A DNA stretch of 64,000 nucleotides. Source: Rhodococcus sp. SMB37 (lineage in GTDB: Bacteria > Actinomycetota > Actinomycetes > Mycobacteriales > Mycobacteriaceae). Where the stretch lies: NCBI RefSeq assembly GCF_004345605.1, contig NZ_SLVY01000011.1:156383-220382 (forward strand), read 5' to 3'. The translations under genes were made by a program, and so were the position numbers. The notes beneath the pieces are model-generated. The model did not search any database, was not told the origin of the DNA, and saw nothing but the letters and a program-made list of their open reading frames with translations. Position 1 is the stretch's first letter; the number at the start of each line of letters is the position of its first letter. Shown here piece after piece: positions 35,012-43,445 of the stretch.

Positions 35012-35108
35012 GCTCGGTCCGCTCGAAGACGGCGTCGCCTACCTTCTGGCCCCACCCAACAATCTCTGCATCAAATCGCTTGTCCGCCATTGAAAGGACT
35101 CTTGCTTC

Positions 35109-36026
35109 ATGCTCCGACACCGCCCCATGATCGCTGCTGTCGTGCTGGCAGTCGCACTGTCACCCACCGTCGGCGTCGCCGGCCTCGCGCAGGCACAACC
35201 GCCCGTGTTACCGCCGGTCCCGAACATCGACACCGGTTCTTCCGCCCTACTCGGTCCTCACCTGCCTCATGGTGACGCTCCACGTCTGACGAGCGTGCCG
35301 AACTTCCGTGACGTAGCCGGTACGGGCGCCGGTTATGTCGGCGCCGAGGGCGCCCGTATGGCGAAGGGGGTCTTCTATCGGGCCGACGCAATCGTTCCGG
35401 ACGATGCCGACCTCGCAACCCTCGACGCGCTTCGCTTGGAGGCGATTTACGATCTCCGTACCGATGAAGAGGTCGGTGAGAAGCCCAATCGTCTGCCGGC
35501 GGGCGTCGACTACGTTCGAATCCCGATCCTGTCGGGGAACCTCTACGAGATGGTCGATCAGATCGGATCCCCGGAGGACGCACGAAACATGATGCGGGAG
35601 ATCAACCGCGCCTTCGTGACCGGCGACGTCGAACGTGCTGCCTTCAGGGACCTGCTCACAGGTTTGGCCACCACCGAGGGCGAACAGGTATTCCACTGCA
35701 CGGCAGGTAAGGACCGTACCGGCTGGGCCTCGATGTTGTTGCAGAGCATCGCAGGCGTGGATGATGCGACGATCATGAGCGACTACTTGCTCACCAACGA
35801 ATACAACAAGGAGTGGGCAGCGAAGACCCGCGCTTCCATAGCTGCAACCCAGGGTGAGGACGTTGCTCAGCTGTTCGAGCCGCTGCTCGGCGTGGAGGGC
35901 AGCTACCTGCAAGCCGGCATCGACGAACTCGAAACGCGTTACGGATCCGTGGCCGACTACCTCACAGACGGATTGGGGCTGAGCCCGGACACTCTCGCAG
36001 CATTGAAGGACAAGCTGCTCGTCTGA
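35109..36026 (+). CDS. Secreted PtpB-like tyrosine/dual-specificity phosphatase
   Basis: 305 residues. The signal peptide (MLRHRPMIAAVVLAVALS) probably ends after GLAQA near residue 29. VPNFRDVAGTG, YRADAIVPDDADL and YDLRTDEEV precede the P-loop FHCTAGKDRTG with catalytic Cys197 and Arg203, as in Mycobacterium tuberculosis PtpB and LipA-type phosphatases. The C-terminal alpha-helical segment is complete, and a terminator hairpin follows 28 bases later. A remnant of a second copy of its 3' part lies at 52009-52107. Exported, so it probably acts on extracellular or host phospho-substrates or phosphoinositides. Confidence 0.9.
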   Translation: MLRHRPMIAAVVLAVALSPTVGVAGLAQAQPPVLPPVPNIDTGSSALLGPHLPHGDAPRLTSVPNFRDVAGTGAGYVGAEGARMAKGVFYRADAIVPDDADLATLDALRLEAIYDLRTDEEVGEKPNRLPAGVDYVRIPILSGNLYEMVDQIGSPEDARNMMREINRAFVTGDVERAAFRDLLTGLATTEGEQVFHCTAGKDRTGWASMLLQSIAGVDDATIMSDYLLTNEYNKEWAAKTRASIAATQGEDVAQLFEPLLGVEGSYLQAGIDELETRYGSVADYLTDGLGLSPDTLAALKDKLLV

Positions 36027-36053
36027 GACGAGGACTGATGAGCAGCATGAAGG

Positions 36054-36083
36054 AAACGCCCCCACCGAAAGGTGGGGGCGTTT
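36054..36083. terminator. Terminator hairpin after the phosphatase gene
   Basis: AAACGCCCCCACC (36054-36066) and GGTGGGGGCGTTT (36071-36083) pair perfectly around a GAAA loop, with A/T flanks usable in both directions. It starts 28 bases after the phosphatase stop. Confidence 0.9.
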
Positions 36084-36343
36084 GCCGAGCGGTCCGAGTC
36101 GAGTATTCGAGCCGCCTACGCGGCCCGATCATTGGGAGGTTCGGGCCGGCGCGCGACCCGTTCGTCGGGAGGTCCGGGTCGTATTGGAGGCTATATCCGG
36201 ACGAAACGTGAGGTGACCTGAACAAGGGTGAAGTCCGGGGTGAACTTGCCGTTCCTCAGCGCCGCCGCAAGGCTGTCCTCAGGCGCGAGAACCGTTGCCG
36301 ACGAAAACGGGGGCACGGGCACTGTGCGCTGTGCGTGAAGTGC

Positions 36344-36650
36344 TCATGTCGGAACCGTCCACACATTCGACGACCCGGCCGGGAATGTCGCCGCGTCGCC
36401 GGGGGGACAAGGTGATGGTGTGACCGTCGTCGGTCGTGACGGTGACCGATCCCTCGAGGATGTAGACGATCTCGTCGGCATGGGAGTGCCATCGGAATCG
36501 TCCTGCAGTGGATCCGTGCGCGTACGGGCGCCGACAGTGGGTGTTCCGACTTCTCCACCAGCTCTATGGCCTGCGCTGGCCAGTGCAGGCATGGTCGACC
36601 TCGACTCGGATCAGCTGCCAGGTGTGGCCGTGCCACGAACGCCGACAGGG
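36344..36650 (-). pseudogene. Cupin-domain gene broken by several frameshifts
   Basis: Minus-strand reading gives FRWHSHADEIVYILEGSVTV, then TTDDGHTITLSP in one frame, and after a run of six G (36401-36406 plus strand) PGDAATFPAGSSNVWTVP in another, ending at 36344. HxH...E and PGD...FPAG are the two cupin motifs. Upstream fragments (GHTWQLIRVEVDHA, QAIELVEKSEHPL) lie in differing frames, with an in-frame stop between. More than one lesion is needed, so it is probably a true pseudogene. Confidence 0.6.
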
Positions 36651-36896
36651 CGATAGCGTGGCCCACTCCTCCCCGCGGTCGGTGCTCGAAGCCGGAGCAT
36701 CACAAACCTGATATCGAGTCTGCAGAAACCGACGTTACATAACCCTTGTCATCACTTTTGACGTGTCTTTGGAGATGGGGCGGCCGTGAAGGGGTGAAAC
36801 CGAGGGTAAGATTCTTACTTTCGGGTAACAGAAGCGGGTGTTCGGAGTGGTGGTTCCGGAGATCGAACGAAAGACCCGCTGAGTCTCGGAGTCCAG

Positions 36897-36946
36897 ACAA
36901 CAAACGCCCCCACCATGACAGAGCTCAATGGCGGGGGCGTCGTTGT
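36897..36946. terminator. Large stem-loop, likely terminator
   Basis: ACGCCCCCACCAT (36904-36916) pairs with ATGGCGGGGGCGT (36928-36940) apart from one G-U type mismatch. An outer ACAAC/GTTGT pair (36897-36901, 36942-36946) extends it. Its stem resembles the terminator at 36054. The remaining gap, 36651-37200, shows no convincing gene. Confidence 0.55.
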
Positions 36947-37200
36947 TCGTCCCGGATGTCGGGGGAAACCGGGCCGAACCTGAAGGCTATCGTCGAGCTG
37001 AGCGTGTTTCCTTCCGAGGAGGGATGAAACGGCGGGTGAAAACAATCCTCAGGGGTCGCTCAGGGCGCCGCCTCGGCCGATATGATGGCCTGTCGTCGCA
37101 GCCGCTGACAAACGCGTGCCCGGTGAATGGCCTACTCGAGCCGATCTCTATCGCTGACCTACGAGTGCCGCGGGCTGACCGGTCGGAAGTTCGATTCGGG

Positions 37201-38496
37201 TCAGGCCGAGGCCAGCACCTCGTCGAACAGTTCGGCGTATCGGTCCTGCGCCGCGCGACGACGGGTGGGCACGTGCTCGGTCGGGACCCGGTTCGCCGGT
37301 GCTTCGTAGCCACGCAGGACGAGCTTGGCGACGGTGTCGCGGTGCACCTCGTCCGGGCCGTCGTAGAGGCGGGCCGCCCGGGCCGCCCGGTACATGAAGT
37401 CCAGGGGCAGATCCGAGCTGAATCCCAGCGACCCGTGGGTCTGGATGGACCGGTCGATGATGTCGTGCAGGATCTTTGCGCCGAAGTACTTGATCATCGC
37501 GATTTCCTTGCGGGCAGCCTTGGTCCCCTGGGTGTCGATCACCCACGCTGCCTGCAGTGTCATCAGACGTAGAGCCTGCATCTCGGCGGCGGAGTCGGCG
37601 ATCCAGTTGCGAATGGTCTGCTTCTCGCCGAGGAGGCTGCCGTGCGCGAAACGGTAGGTGGCGCGTTCACACATCATGTCGAAGGCACGGTTGGATTGGC
37701 CGATCCACCGCATGCAGTGGTGGATTCGGCCGGGGCCGAGCCGCTTCTGGGAGATCAGGAATCCGTCACCTGGATTGCCGAGCAGAGCATCGGCACCCAC
37801 ACGCACATCCCGCAGCACGACCTCGCAGTGCGAGCCGTAGGTGTACTCCCGAGGTGCCGGGTTCTCCATGGACGCGATATCGCGCACCACGTCGAGGCCG
37901 GGTGTATCGATCGGAATGATGAACTGTGAAGCGCGGCGGTGCCGCTCGGCGTCGGGGTCGGTGACGGCGACGACGATGACGAAATCGGCGGTCGATGCGT
38001 TGCTGATGAACCACTTGTGCCCGTTGAGGACCCAGCTGTCGCCGTCTCTCACAGCGGTGGTCTGCAGGTTCACCGGGTCGGCGCCGGCGTTGTCGGGTTC
38101 GGTCAGCGCAAAGGCCGAGTATTTCTCGCCCGCCAGGAGTGGGCCGAGCCAGCGGCCCTTCTGCTCGTCGGTACCTACTGCGGCGAGGATCTCCGCGTTG
38201 CCGGAGTCCGGTGCCTGGCAACCGAACACGAGTGGTCCGAGTGGAGAGGAACCGAGAATTTCGTGCATCAGCCCGAGCTTGACCTGACCGTATCCTTGGC
38301 CGCCCAGTTCGGGGTCGAGGTGTGCGGCCCACAGTTGCTGGGCTTTGACCTCCCGCTGTAAGGGAGCGATCGCTTTCAGTAGCTGCGGCCACTTCAGCTC
38401 GAGAGTTTCGAGCGGTCGGATCTCCTCACGCACGAATGCGGTCATCCAGTCCAGCTTCTGCTGGAACTCGGGCTCGGTGGAAAAGTCCCATGACAT
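37201..38496 (-). CDS. Acyl-CoA dehydrogenase (ACAD10/11-type partner)
   Basis: 431 residues from ATG 38496, with GGAGG upstream. The FAD/substrate motifs are YSAFALTEPDNAGADPVNLQ and the W-x-F-I-S set in VLNGHKWFISNASTADFVIV. C-terminal helices read HGSLGFSSDLPLDFMYRAAR. It follows the APH-type kinase gene by 49 bases on the same strand. In vertebrate ACAD10 and ACAD11 a kinase of this type and an acyl-CoA dehydrogenase are fused and act on 4-hydroxyacyl-CoAs; here they are neighbours. I infer a similar 4-hydroxyacyl-CoA route, although simple beta-oxidation is possible. Confidence 0.9.
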   Translation of the reverse strand: MSWDFSTEPEFQQKLDWMTAFVREEIRPLETLELKWPQLLKAIAPLQREVKAQQLWAAHLDPELGGQGYGQVKLGLMHEILGSSPLGPLVFGCQAPDSGNAEILAAVGTDEQKGRWLGPLLAGEKYSAFALTEPDNAGADPVNLQTTAVRDGDSWVLNGHKWFISNASTADFVIVVAVTDPDAERHRRASQFIIPIDTPGLDVVRDIASMENPAPREYTYGSHCEVVLRDVRVGADALLGNPGDGFLISQKRLGPGRIHHCMRWIGQSNRAFDMMCERATYRFAHGSLLGEKQTIRNWIADSAAEMQALRLMTLQAAWVIDTQGTKAARKEIAMIKYFGAKILHDIIDRSIQTHGSLGFSSDLPLDFMYRAARAARLYDGPDEVHRDTVAKLVLRGYEAPANRVPTEHVPTRRRAAQDRYAELFDEVLASA

Positions 38497-38545
38497 GTTT
38501 CGTACCTCCGGTATGCGATTGGCGGATCGGGCGATCAAGGGGCGG

Positions 38546-39595
38546 TCAAAGTGAGAGAAGGGTGCGGTCGAACAGTTGGAGCGCGTACCGGTGGAGGCGG
38601 TCACCCACCTCGGTGGGGGCCTGTCCGGAACAGGCGCGGGCATAGGTGCCTTCGAGGATGATGCCGAGCTTGAATCCGGCGAGGGCGGTGTACCAGTCGA
38701 TGGCGTGCAGATCGCGATCGGTGTTCGCGGCGTATCGGTCCAGTAGTTCCGCACGGGTGGGAAGTCCGCCGGCCGCAGCGAGGCTGCTTTCCAAGAGGTC
38801 GGCGCCGCCGTCGGTGTCGGGCCACATCGCGAAGATCCATCCCAGGTCCAGCAATGGGTCACCGATGGTGGCCATCTCCCAATCGACGATTGCCGTAACT
38901 GTCGGTTCGGTGCGGTCGAACATGATGTTGGAGACGTGGTAGTCGCCGTGCAGGATGCCCGGTGTCCAATTGCGGGGGCGATTGTCGTCGAGCCACGACG
39001 CGATCCGATCGACGCCGGGAAGCAGGACCGTGGAGTAGCCGGGCAGGAGCGTGTACGACTCGAGTTCGCTGTTCCATCGGTCGACTTGACGTTCGAGGAA
39101 GCCTTCCGGTCGGCCGAAGTCGGTCAGTCCGATCGCGGTGTGGTCGATCCGGCCGAGTTCGGTCAGTGCGTCGATCATTCCCAGGCCCATGCGATACCGA
39201 AGCGTGCGGTCTGTTGCGTGGGCAGGGGACAGGCATTCGCCGGCGTTGTAGCCATCCACAGCGTGCATCAGGTAGAACACCGCACCCAGTACGGTGGTGT
39301 CCTCGCTCCCGGCGACGAACGTAGGGTGAGGGACGGGGGTATCGGACAGCGCCCGAAGCAGTGTCATCTCTCGTGACATCATCCGATTCGAGTGCGGGCG
39401 AAGATGTTTCGGTCCTCGGCGTAGGACGTACCGGGTCTCGGAGCGTTCGAAGCCGAGCATGATGTTCTGGGTTCCGCCTCCGATGGGTGCGACTGCGGTC
39501 AGATCGCCTGTGCCGAGGCCCTGAGCGTCCATCCAGTCCCGCACGGCGGTGAGATCGACTCCGAGGAGGTCGTTGTCTGTGGTGTCGGTCTGCAT
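38546..39595 (-). CDS. APH-family phosphotransferase (ACAD10/LvaA-like kinase)
   Basis: 349 residues. IGGGTQNIMLGFERSETRYV forms the ATP-binding lobe with a following RRGP; the catalytic loop is GILHGDYHVSNIMF and the metal-binding Asp is in IVDWEMATIGDPLLDLGW. This is the aminoglycoside-phosphotransferase fold found in ACAD10/11 kinase domains and in bacterial LvaA, which phosphorylates 4-hydroxyacyl-CoA. It is first of a two-gene unit with the acyl-CoA dehydrogenase, and a TTGTAG palindrome lies 54 bases upstream. An antibiotic-modifying role is unlikely in this setting. Confidence 0.87.
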   Translation of the reverse strand: MQTDTTDNDLLGVDLTAVRDWMDAQGLGTGDLTAVAPIGGGTQNIMLGFERSETRYVLRRGPKHLRPHSNRMMSREMTLLRALSDTPVPHPTFVAGSEDTTVLGAVFYLMHAVDGYNAGECLSPAHATDRTLRYRMGLGMIDALTELGRIDHTAIGLTDFGRPEGFLERQVDRWNSELESYTLLPGYSTVLLPGVDRIASWLDDNRPRNWTPGILHGDYHVSNIMFDRTEPTVTAIVDWEMATIGDPLLDLGWIFAMWPDTDGGADLLESSLAAAGGLPTRAELLDRYAANTDRDLHAIDWYTALAGFKLGIILEGTYARACSGQAPTEVGDRLHRYALQLFDRTLLSL

Positions 39596-39648
39596 GATTA
39601 GAACGTATCGACCGTGTCTTTCGGTGGCACTGCATGTTTCGAACGAGG

Positions 39649-39664
39649 TTGTAGACTCCTACAA
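39649..39664. promoter_or_regulatory. TTGTAG-N4-CTACAA palindrome, copy 1
   Basis: TTGTAGACTCCTACAA has perfect 6-base arms around ACTC. It lies in the short gap between the regulator gene and the kinase gene, 54 bases upstream of the kinase ATG. The same arms and spacing recur at 45121. Confidence 0.65.
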
Positions 39665-39691
39665 TGCACGTCGGACGTGTACCGATGCTGG

Positions 39692-41566
39692 TCAGCGGGC
39701 TGCGAAGTCGAGGATCTGGAAGGCCAGGCGTGCCGAGAGCAACACGTCGAGGCCGGTCGGGTCCAGGCCGGTCAGCTCCTTGATCTTGCCCATTCGGTAC
39801 CGCACCGTGTTCTCGTGCACGTCGAGTGTGACGGCCGCGCCTTGCATGCGGCCTTCGGCCGCGACGAAGGCTCTCCAGGTCTCGAGGAGCACCCCGTCGT
39901 CGGCGGTACGGACAGTGTGGACGTACTCGTGCGCGAAGCGGACAGCTTCCTTGACGCGACCAGAGCTGACGACGACCCGGAACAAGCCGAGTTCGGTGAC
40001 ATCGAGGACACCCTCGGACCATTCGAACGAATGCGCGATGTCGGCAACCTCCCGCATCTCACGCGCGGCCTGCGGAAAGTCTGTGACCTCACGGCAGATC
40101 CCCGAGATCACGGTGACCGAAGTTGCCAGTTCGGGTTGCAGGGATGCCCGTGCGAGGGACACCTGATCACGCAGGCGGGACAGTTCCTCGGCCGATCCGC
40201 CGTCGGGTAATGGCACGAGCACGATGATGCTCCCCGGCAGCTTGACGGCCGCCGGTTCGTCGATGCCGAGGATCTCCCGAAACCTGCGCGTGACGAGTCG
40301 CTGTGCTGCCGACGCCGTCATTCGGAGATTTGCCGAGAGCGCGAACCGGACCATCACGTGGGGGTGGGTCAGATCAATTCCGAACTGTGGGCCCCGGCGC
40401 AGCAGGTGTTCCTTGTCGCGGGTATTGCGCAGGAGGTCGGACAGATAGTCGTCCCGGGCCTGCCCTTGTGTTTCGATCTGCCGGCGTTCCGACAGGATCT
40501 GCAGCGACAGTACAGTCGCTCCATGTTCGGCGAGGTTGGTATCGACAGTTTCGAGCGACCTGCCCACTTCGACGATGCCCAGGTATCCGCTGGGTTTTCC
40601 TTCGATCACGAGGCGGCACATCAGGTGTCGCCGGCCGAGCCCCACGGACAGAGTCAGTGGGACCACTGCGGATGGTCGTTCCGGGCTCAGTGCAGCGAGT
40701 TCTGCCTTGACCGACGGCATGGCGCGGATCTGATCCGAGATCACCGGGGGACGATCGAGGCCGAGTGCAGGAGGGGCAGCCCAGGCGAGTACCCGGAAGT
40801 CCTCGTCGTAGAGCACGACGGGTTTGGCTGACAGCTCACTGAGCAGTGTCACGATGCTACGGATGTCGGCGCCTTCGAGAACGGCATTGGTGAGTTTGCG
40901 GTGCACGTCGGCCAGGTACGCAAGCGTGTTGCGGCTGCGGGCAATTTCCGACGCCTGACTGCGCAGGCGGACGTTGAGCATCGCTTGGCTGATGAAGAGA
41001 GCGCTCAGCTGCGCGAACATCTCGGCGATCTCGATGTCTTCTTGGGTGTAGACGTGCTCGCGGTCCTTGTTGTCGACGAAGAGCAGTCCGATGACTTCAC
41101 CGTCGAAGACCAGTGGGACGCCCAACATGGCGCGGACCTGCCAGTGCTCCATGGTGCGCCGGTGTGGCCGCGGATCGTTTGCGACGTCATTGATGAGCAC
41201 GGGCCGCCCGGTTTCGATGACCTCCCGGCTGAACCGGTCGCCCGCGACGCCCGACTCCTGTCGTTTGACGGCCTCGGTGATGTCTCCTTCGTCGGAACAG
41301 TGACCAGCGGCACCGCGGAAGCGGCCACCAGGCTTCTTGAGGTAGAGCGACGAGCGTGACACCCCGGTCACACTGCAGAGTTTTACGCATACCGAGCGCA
41401 GCAGCTGTTCGAGATCGGCATCGCCGATGGCCTCGCCGGTGATCTCGGCAAAGGCAGTGATGACGTCGCGTTCGCGTGGCCGGCCGGTCGGGAAAGACAT
41501 CGTCTCGGTGGCAACGTCAGGATGCGGCCTGCTCATCTCGGTATCCGTGCTCGGCAGCGCTGCCAT
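39692..41566 (-). CDS. GAF-domain PucR/CdaR-family transcriptional regulator
   Basis: 624 residues. A GAF domain spans about 45-190 (VTGVSRSSLYLKKPGGRFRG, then MLGVPLVFDGEVIGLLFVDN), then a middle sensor-like region, a GGDEF-related CdaR region (about 380-520) and the C-terminal PucR helix-turn-helix GAAVTLDVHENTVRYRMGKI. Such proteins usually activate catabolic operons in response to pathway molecules. GAGGGA precedes ATG 41566. It sits inside the oxidation block, between ribBA and the kinase gene, and is the natural candidate to bind the TTGTAG palindromes at 39649 and 45121. Confidence 0.88.
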   Translation of the reverse strand: MAALPSTDTEMSRPHPDVATETMSFPTGRPRERDVITAFAEITGEAIGDADLEQLLRSVCVKLCSVTGVSRSSLYLKKPGGRFRGAAGHCSDEGDITEAVKRQESGVAGDRFSREVIETGRPVLINDVANDPRPHRRTMEHWQVRAMLGVPLVFDGEVIGLLFVDNKDREHVYTQEDIEIAEMFAQLSALFISQAMLNVRLRSQASEIARSRNTLAYLADVHRKLTNAVLEGADIRSIVTLLSELSAKPVVLYDEDFRVLAWAAPPALGLDRPPVISDQIRAMPSVKAELAALSPERPSAVVPLTLSVGLGRRHLMCRLVIEGKPSGYLGIVEVGRSLETVDTNLAEHGATVLSLQILSERRQIETQGQARDDYLSDLLRNTRDKEHLLRRGPQFGIDLTHPHVMVRFALSANLRMTASAAQRLVTRRFREILGIDEPAAVKLPGSIIVLVPLPDGGSAEELSRLRDQVSLARASLQPELATSVTVISGICREVTDFPQAAREMREVADIAHSFEWSEGVLDVTELGLFRVVVSSGRVKEAVRFAHEYVHTVRTADDGVLLETWRAFVAAEGRMQGAAVTLDVHENTVRYRMGKIKELTGLDPTGLDVLLSARLAFQILDFAAR

Positions 41567-41638
41567 GCTTGTCCCTCACTTCCGCGGATCGATCGCTGCA
41601 CCCCCCGGTGTTGTCGAAAATCACAATCTACCGCGATC

Positions 41639-42883
41639 TCAGGTGGCGATCACATCACGGACCTCGGTGTCGAGTTCGTGGCCCATCCTTGCCTGCTTCG
41701 TGCGTAGATACCGCACGTTGTGCGCGGTGACGACGGTGGGGAGCGATACTCTGCTGACAATCTCGATCGAATAGCCCTCCAGCCCAACGAGTTTGCTCGG
41801 ATTGTTGGTGATCAGCCTCATCCGGCGAACGCCGAGGTCGGCAAGGATGCGAGCACCCACTCCGTAGCTCCGCGAGTCGTCGGGCAGACCCAGCGCGCGG
41901 TTGGCATCGACGGTGTCGAGTCCTTGCTCCTGCAGTGAGTAGGCGCGGATTTTGTGGGCGAGGCCGATTCCGCGCCCTTCGTGGCCCCGGAGATACACCA
42001 GCACTCCGTATCCTTCGCGGGCGATCTCGGCGAGCGCTCGTTCGAGTTGGGCGCCGCAGTCGCAGCGCAAGGATCCGAGGATGTCACCGGTGAGGCATTC
42101 ACTGTGTACCCGAACCAGCACACCGTCCTGCGTGCGTCCAGCGGCTGCCACGTCGCCCATGACCAGTGCGAGGTGCTCGGTCCCATCGAGGATCGAACGG
42201 AAAGCCACCGCCCGGAACTGACCGAATTCGGTGGGCATGGTCGATTCGGCGACGAGTTCCACGAAGGGTTCGGTCGCGGTGCGATACCGGACCAGGTCGG
42301 CGATGCGCAGCATCGGCAGACTGTGCTCACGGGCGAACTCGATCAGATCGGTGCCGCGTCGCATCGACCCGTCCTCGGCGACGATCTCGCCGATCACCCC
42401 CACGTCGCCGACCCCGGCGAGCCGAAGCAGGTCGACGGTCGCCTCGGTGTGGCCTGCGCGGGCCAGGACACCACCTTCTCGGGCTCGCAGCGGAAAGATA
42501 TGGCCTGGCCGTCGCAGGTCGGCGGACACCGTCGTATCGGATGCGAGGGCGCGAACGGTCGCAGCCCGGTCTTCGGCGCTGACGCCGGTGCCGGTGGACA
42601 TGTGATCGACGGTGACGGTGAAGGCGGTGCCTTGCGCGTCTGTGTTGTGTTCGACCATGAGAGGTAGGTCGAGTGCGTCGGCGCGGTGGCCTGTCATCGG
42701 TGCGCAGATGATGCCGGTGGTGTGCCGAACGATGAATGCCATCTGCTCGGTGGTGATCGTCGAAGCGGCAGCAACGAGGTCGCCTTCGTTCTCACGGTCG
42801 GCATCGTCCACGACAATGACGATGCCGCCGGCGGTGAGGGCTTCGACCGCAAGTTCGACATCCTGGGCGGGGATCCGAGGCAT
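41639..42883 (-). CDS. ribBA: Bifunctional RibBA (DHBP synthase / GTP cyclohydrolase II)
   Basis: 414 residues. The N-terminal half (about 1-205) is 3,4-dihydroxy-2-butanone-4-phosphate synthase, with VVDDADRENEGDLV and later THTEATVDL-like GHTEATVDLLRLAG. The C-terminal half is GTP cyclohydrolase II, with zinc ligands in LTGDILGSLRCDCGAQL and catalytic LRGHEGRGIGLAHKI. These enzymes feed both arms of riboflavin synthesis. Lying four bases behind a flavin reductase gene and in an operon with FMN-dependent monooxygenases, it is probably an extra copy that raises flavin supply when the pathway is on. Confidence 0.95.
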   Translation of the reverse strand: MPRIPAQDVELAVEALTAGGIVIVVDDADRENEGDLVAAASTITTEQMAFIVRHTTGIICAPMTGHRADALDLPLMVEHNTDAQGTAFTVTVDHMSTGTGVSAEDRAATVRALASDTTVSADLRRPGHIFPLRAREGGVLARAGHTEATVDLLRLAGVGDVGVIGEIVAEDGSMRRGTDLIEFAREHSLPMLRIADLVRYRTATEPFVELVAESTMPTEFGQFRAVAFRSILDGTEHLALVMGDVAAAGRTQDGVLVRVHSECLTGDILGSLRCDCGAQLERALAEIAREGYGVLVYLRGHEGRGIGLAHKIRAYSLQEQGLDTVDANRALGLPDDSRSYGVGARILADLGVRRMRLITNNPSKLVGLEGYSIEIVSRVSLPTVVTAHNVRYLRTKQARMGHELDTEVRDVIAT

Positions 42884-42887
42884 GGCG

Positions 42888-43382
42888 TTACTCCTGTCCT
42901 GCGCTGTGGGTGCCGAATGTGCGCCGGTGATAGGTCAGCGGCGGGTGGTCTGTCCGATCCGCGTGCTCGACGTTCCCGAGAACTACCACGTGGTCACCGC
43001 CGTCCACCAGCCCGGCGACACTGCAGGCGACCCATCCGGCTACGCCGTCGATGCGGGGAACACCATCGGACAACGTCCATCCGATGCCGTCGAACTTGTC
43101 GGCCCCCTTTCGGGCGAAGGTCAGGGCAAGGTCGCTATGACCACGGCCGAGGACATTGATTCCGAACCTGCCGTATTCACGCACTACGGCGAGTAGGTCG
43201 GAGCCGCGATCGAGGGCGACGAGGACCATCGGAGGGGCCACCGACAGTGACGCGAAGGCGCTCACGGTGGTGCCGTGAGGGCGGGCACCGTCAAGCGCGG
43301 TCACCACGGTGACCGGGGTGCACACACTGGCCATCACATCACGGAACTCGGCGGTGAAGTCTTGGGTGGCAGTGGAAGTCAT
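42888..43382 (-). CDS. Flavin reductase (HpaC-like)
   Basis: 164 residues with the flavin_reductase fold. FRDVMASVCTPVTVVTALDG and PHGTTVSAFASLSVAPPMVL are the classic N-terminal motifs, and FGINVLGRGHSDLALTFARKG follows. It supplies reduced FMN to two-component monooxygenases. It lies between a luciferase-like monooxygenase gene and ribBA (four bases apart), which fits a reductant-plus-cofactor module for the block. Confidence 0.93.
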   Translation of the reverse strand: MTSTATQDFTAEFRDVMASVCTPVTVVTALDGARPHGTTVSAFASLSVAPPMVLVALDRGSDLLAVVREYGRFGINVLGRGHSDLALTFARKGADKFDGIGWTLSDGVPRIDGVAGWVACSVAGLVDGGDHVVVLGNVEHADRTDHPPLTYHRRTFGTHSAGQE

Positions 43383-43445
43383 TGTTTCCTCCGAAGGGAT
43401 GGGCAGGCGGTGCCCGGTATGTGTCCGGGCACCGCCCAGCTGGTG

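Noticed and set aside
38546..39595. Aminoglycoside resistance gene
   Set aside because: The APH fold is shared, but its pairing with an acyl-CoA dehydrogenase and catabolic context fit ACAD10/LvaA-type kinases better.
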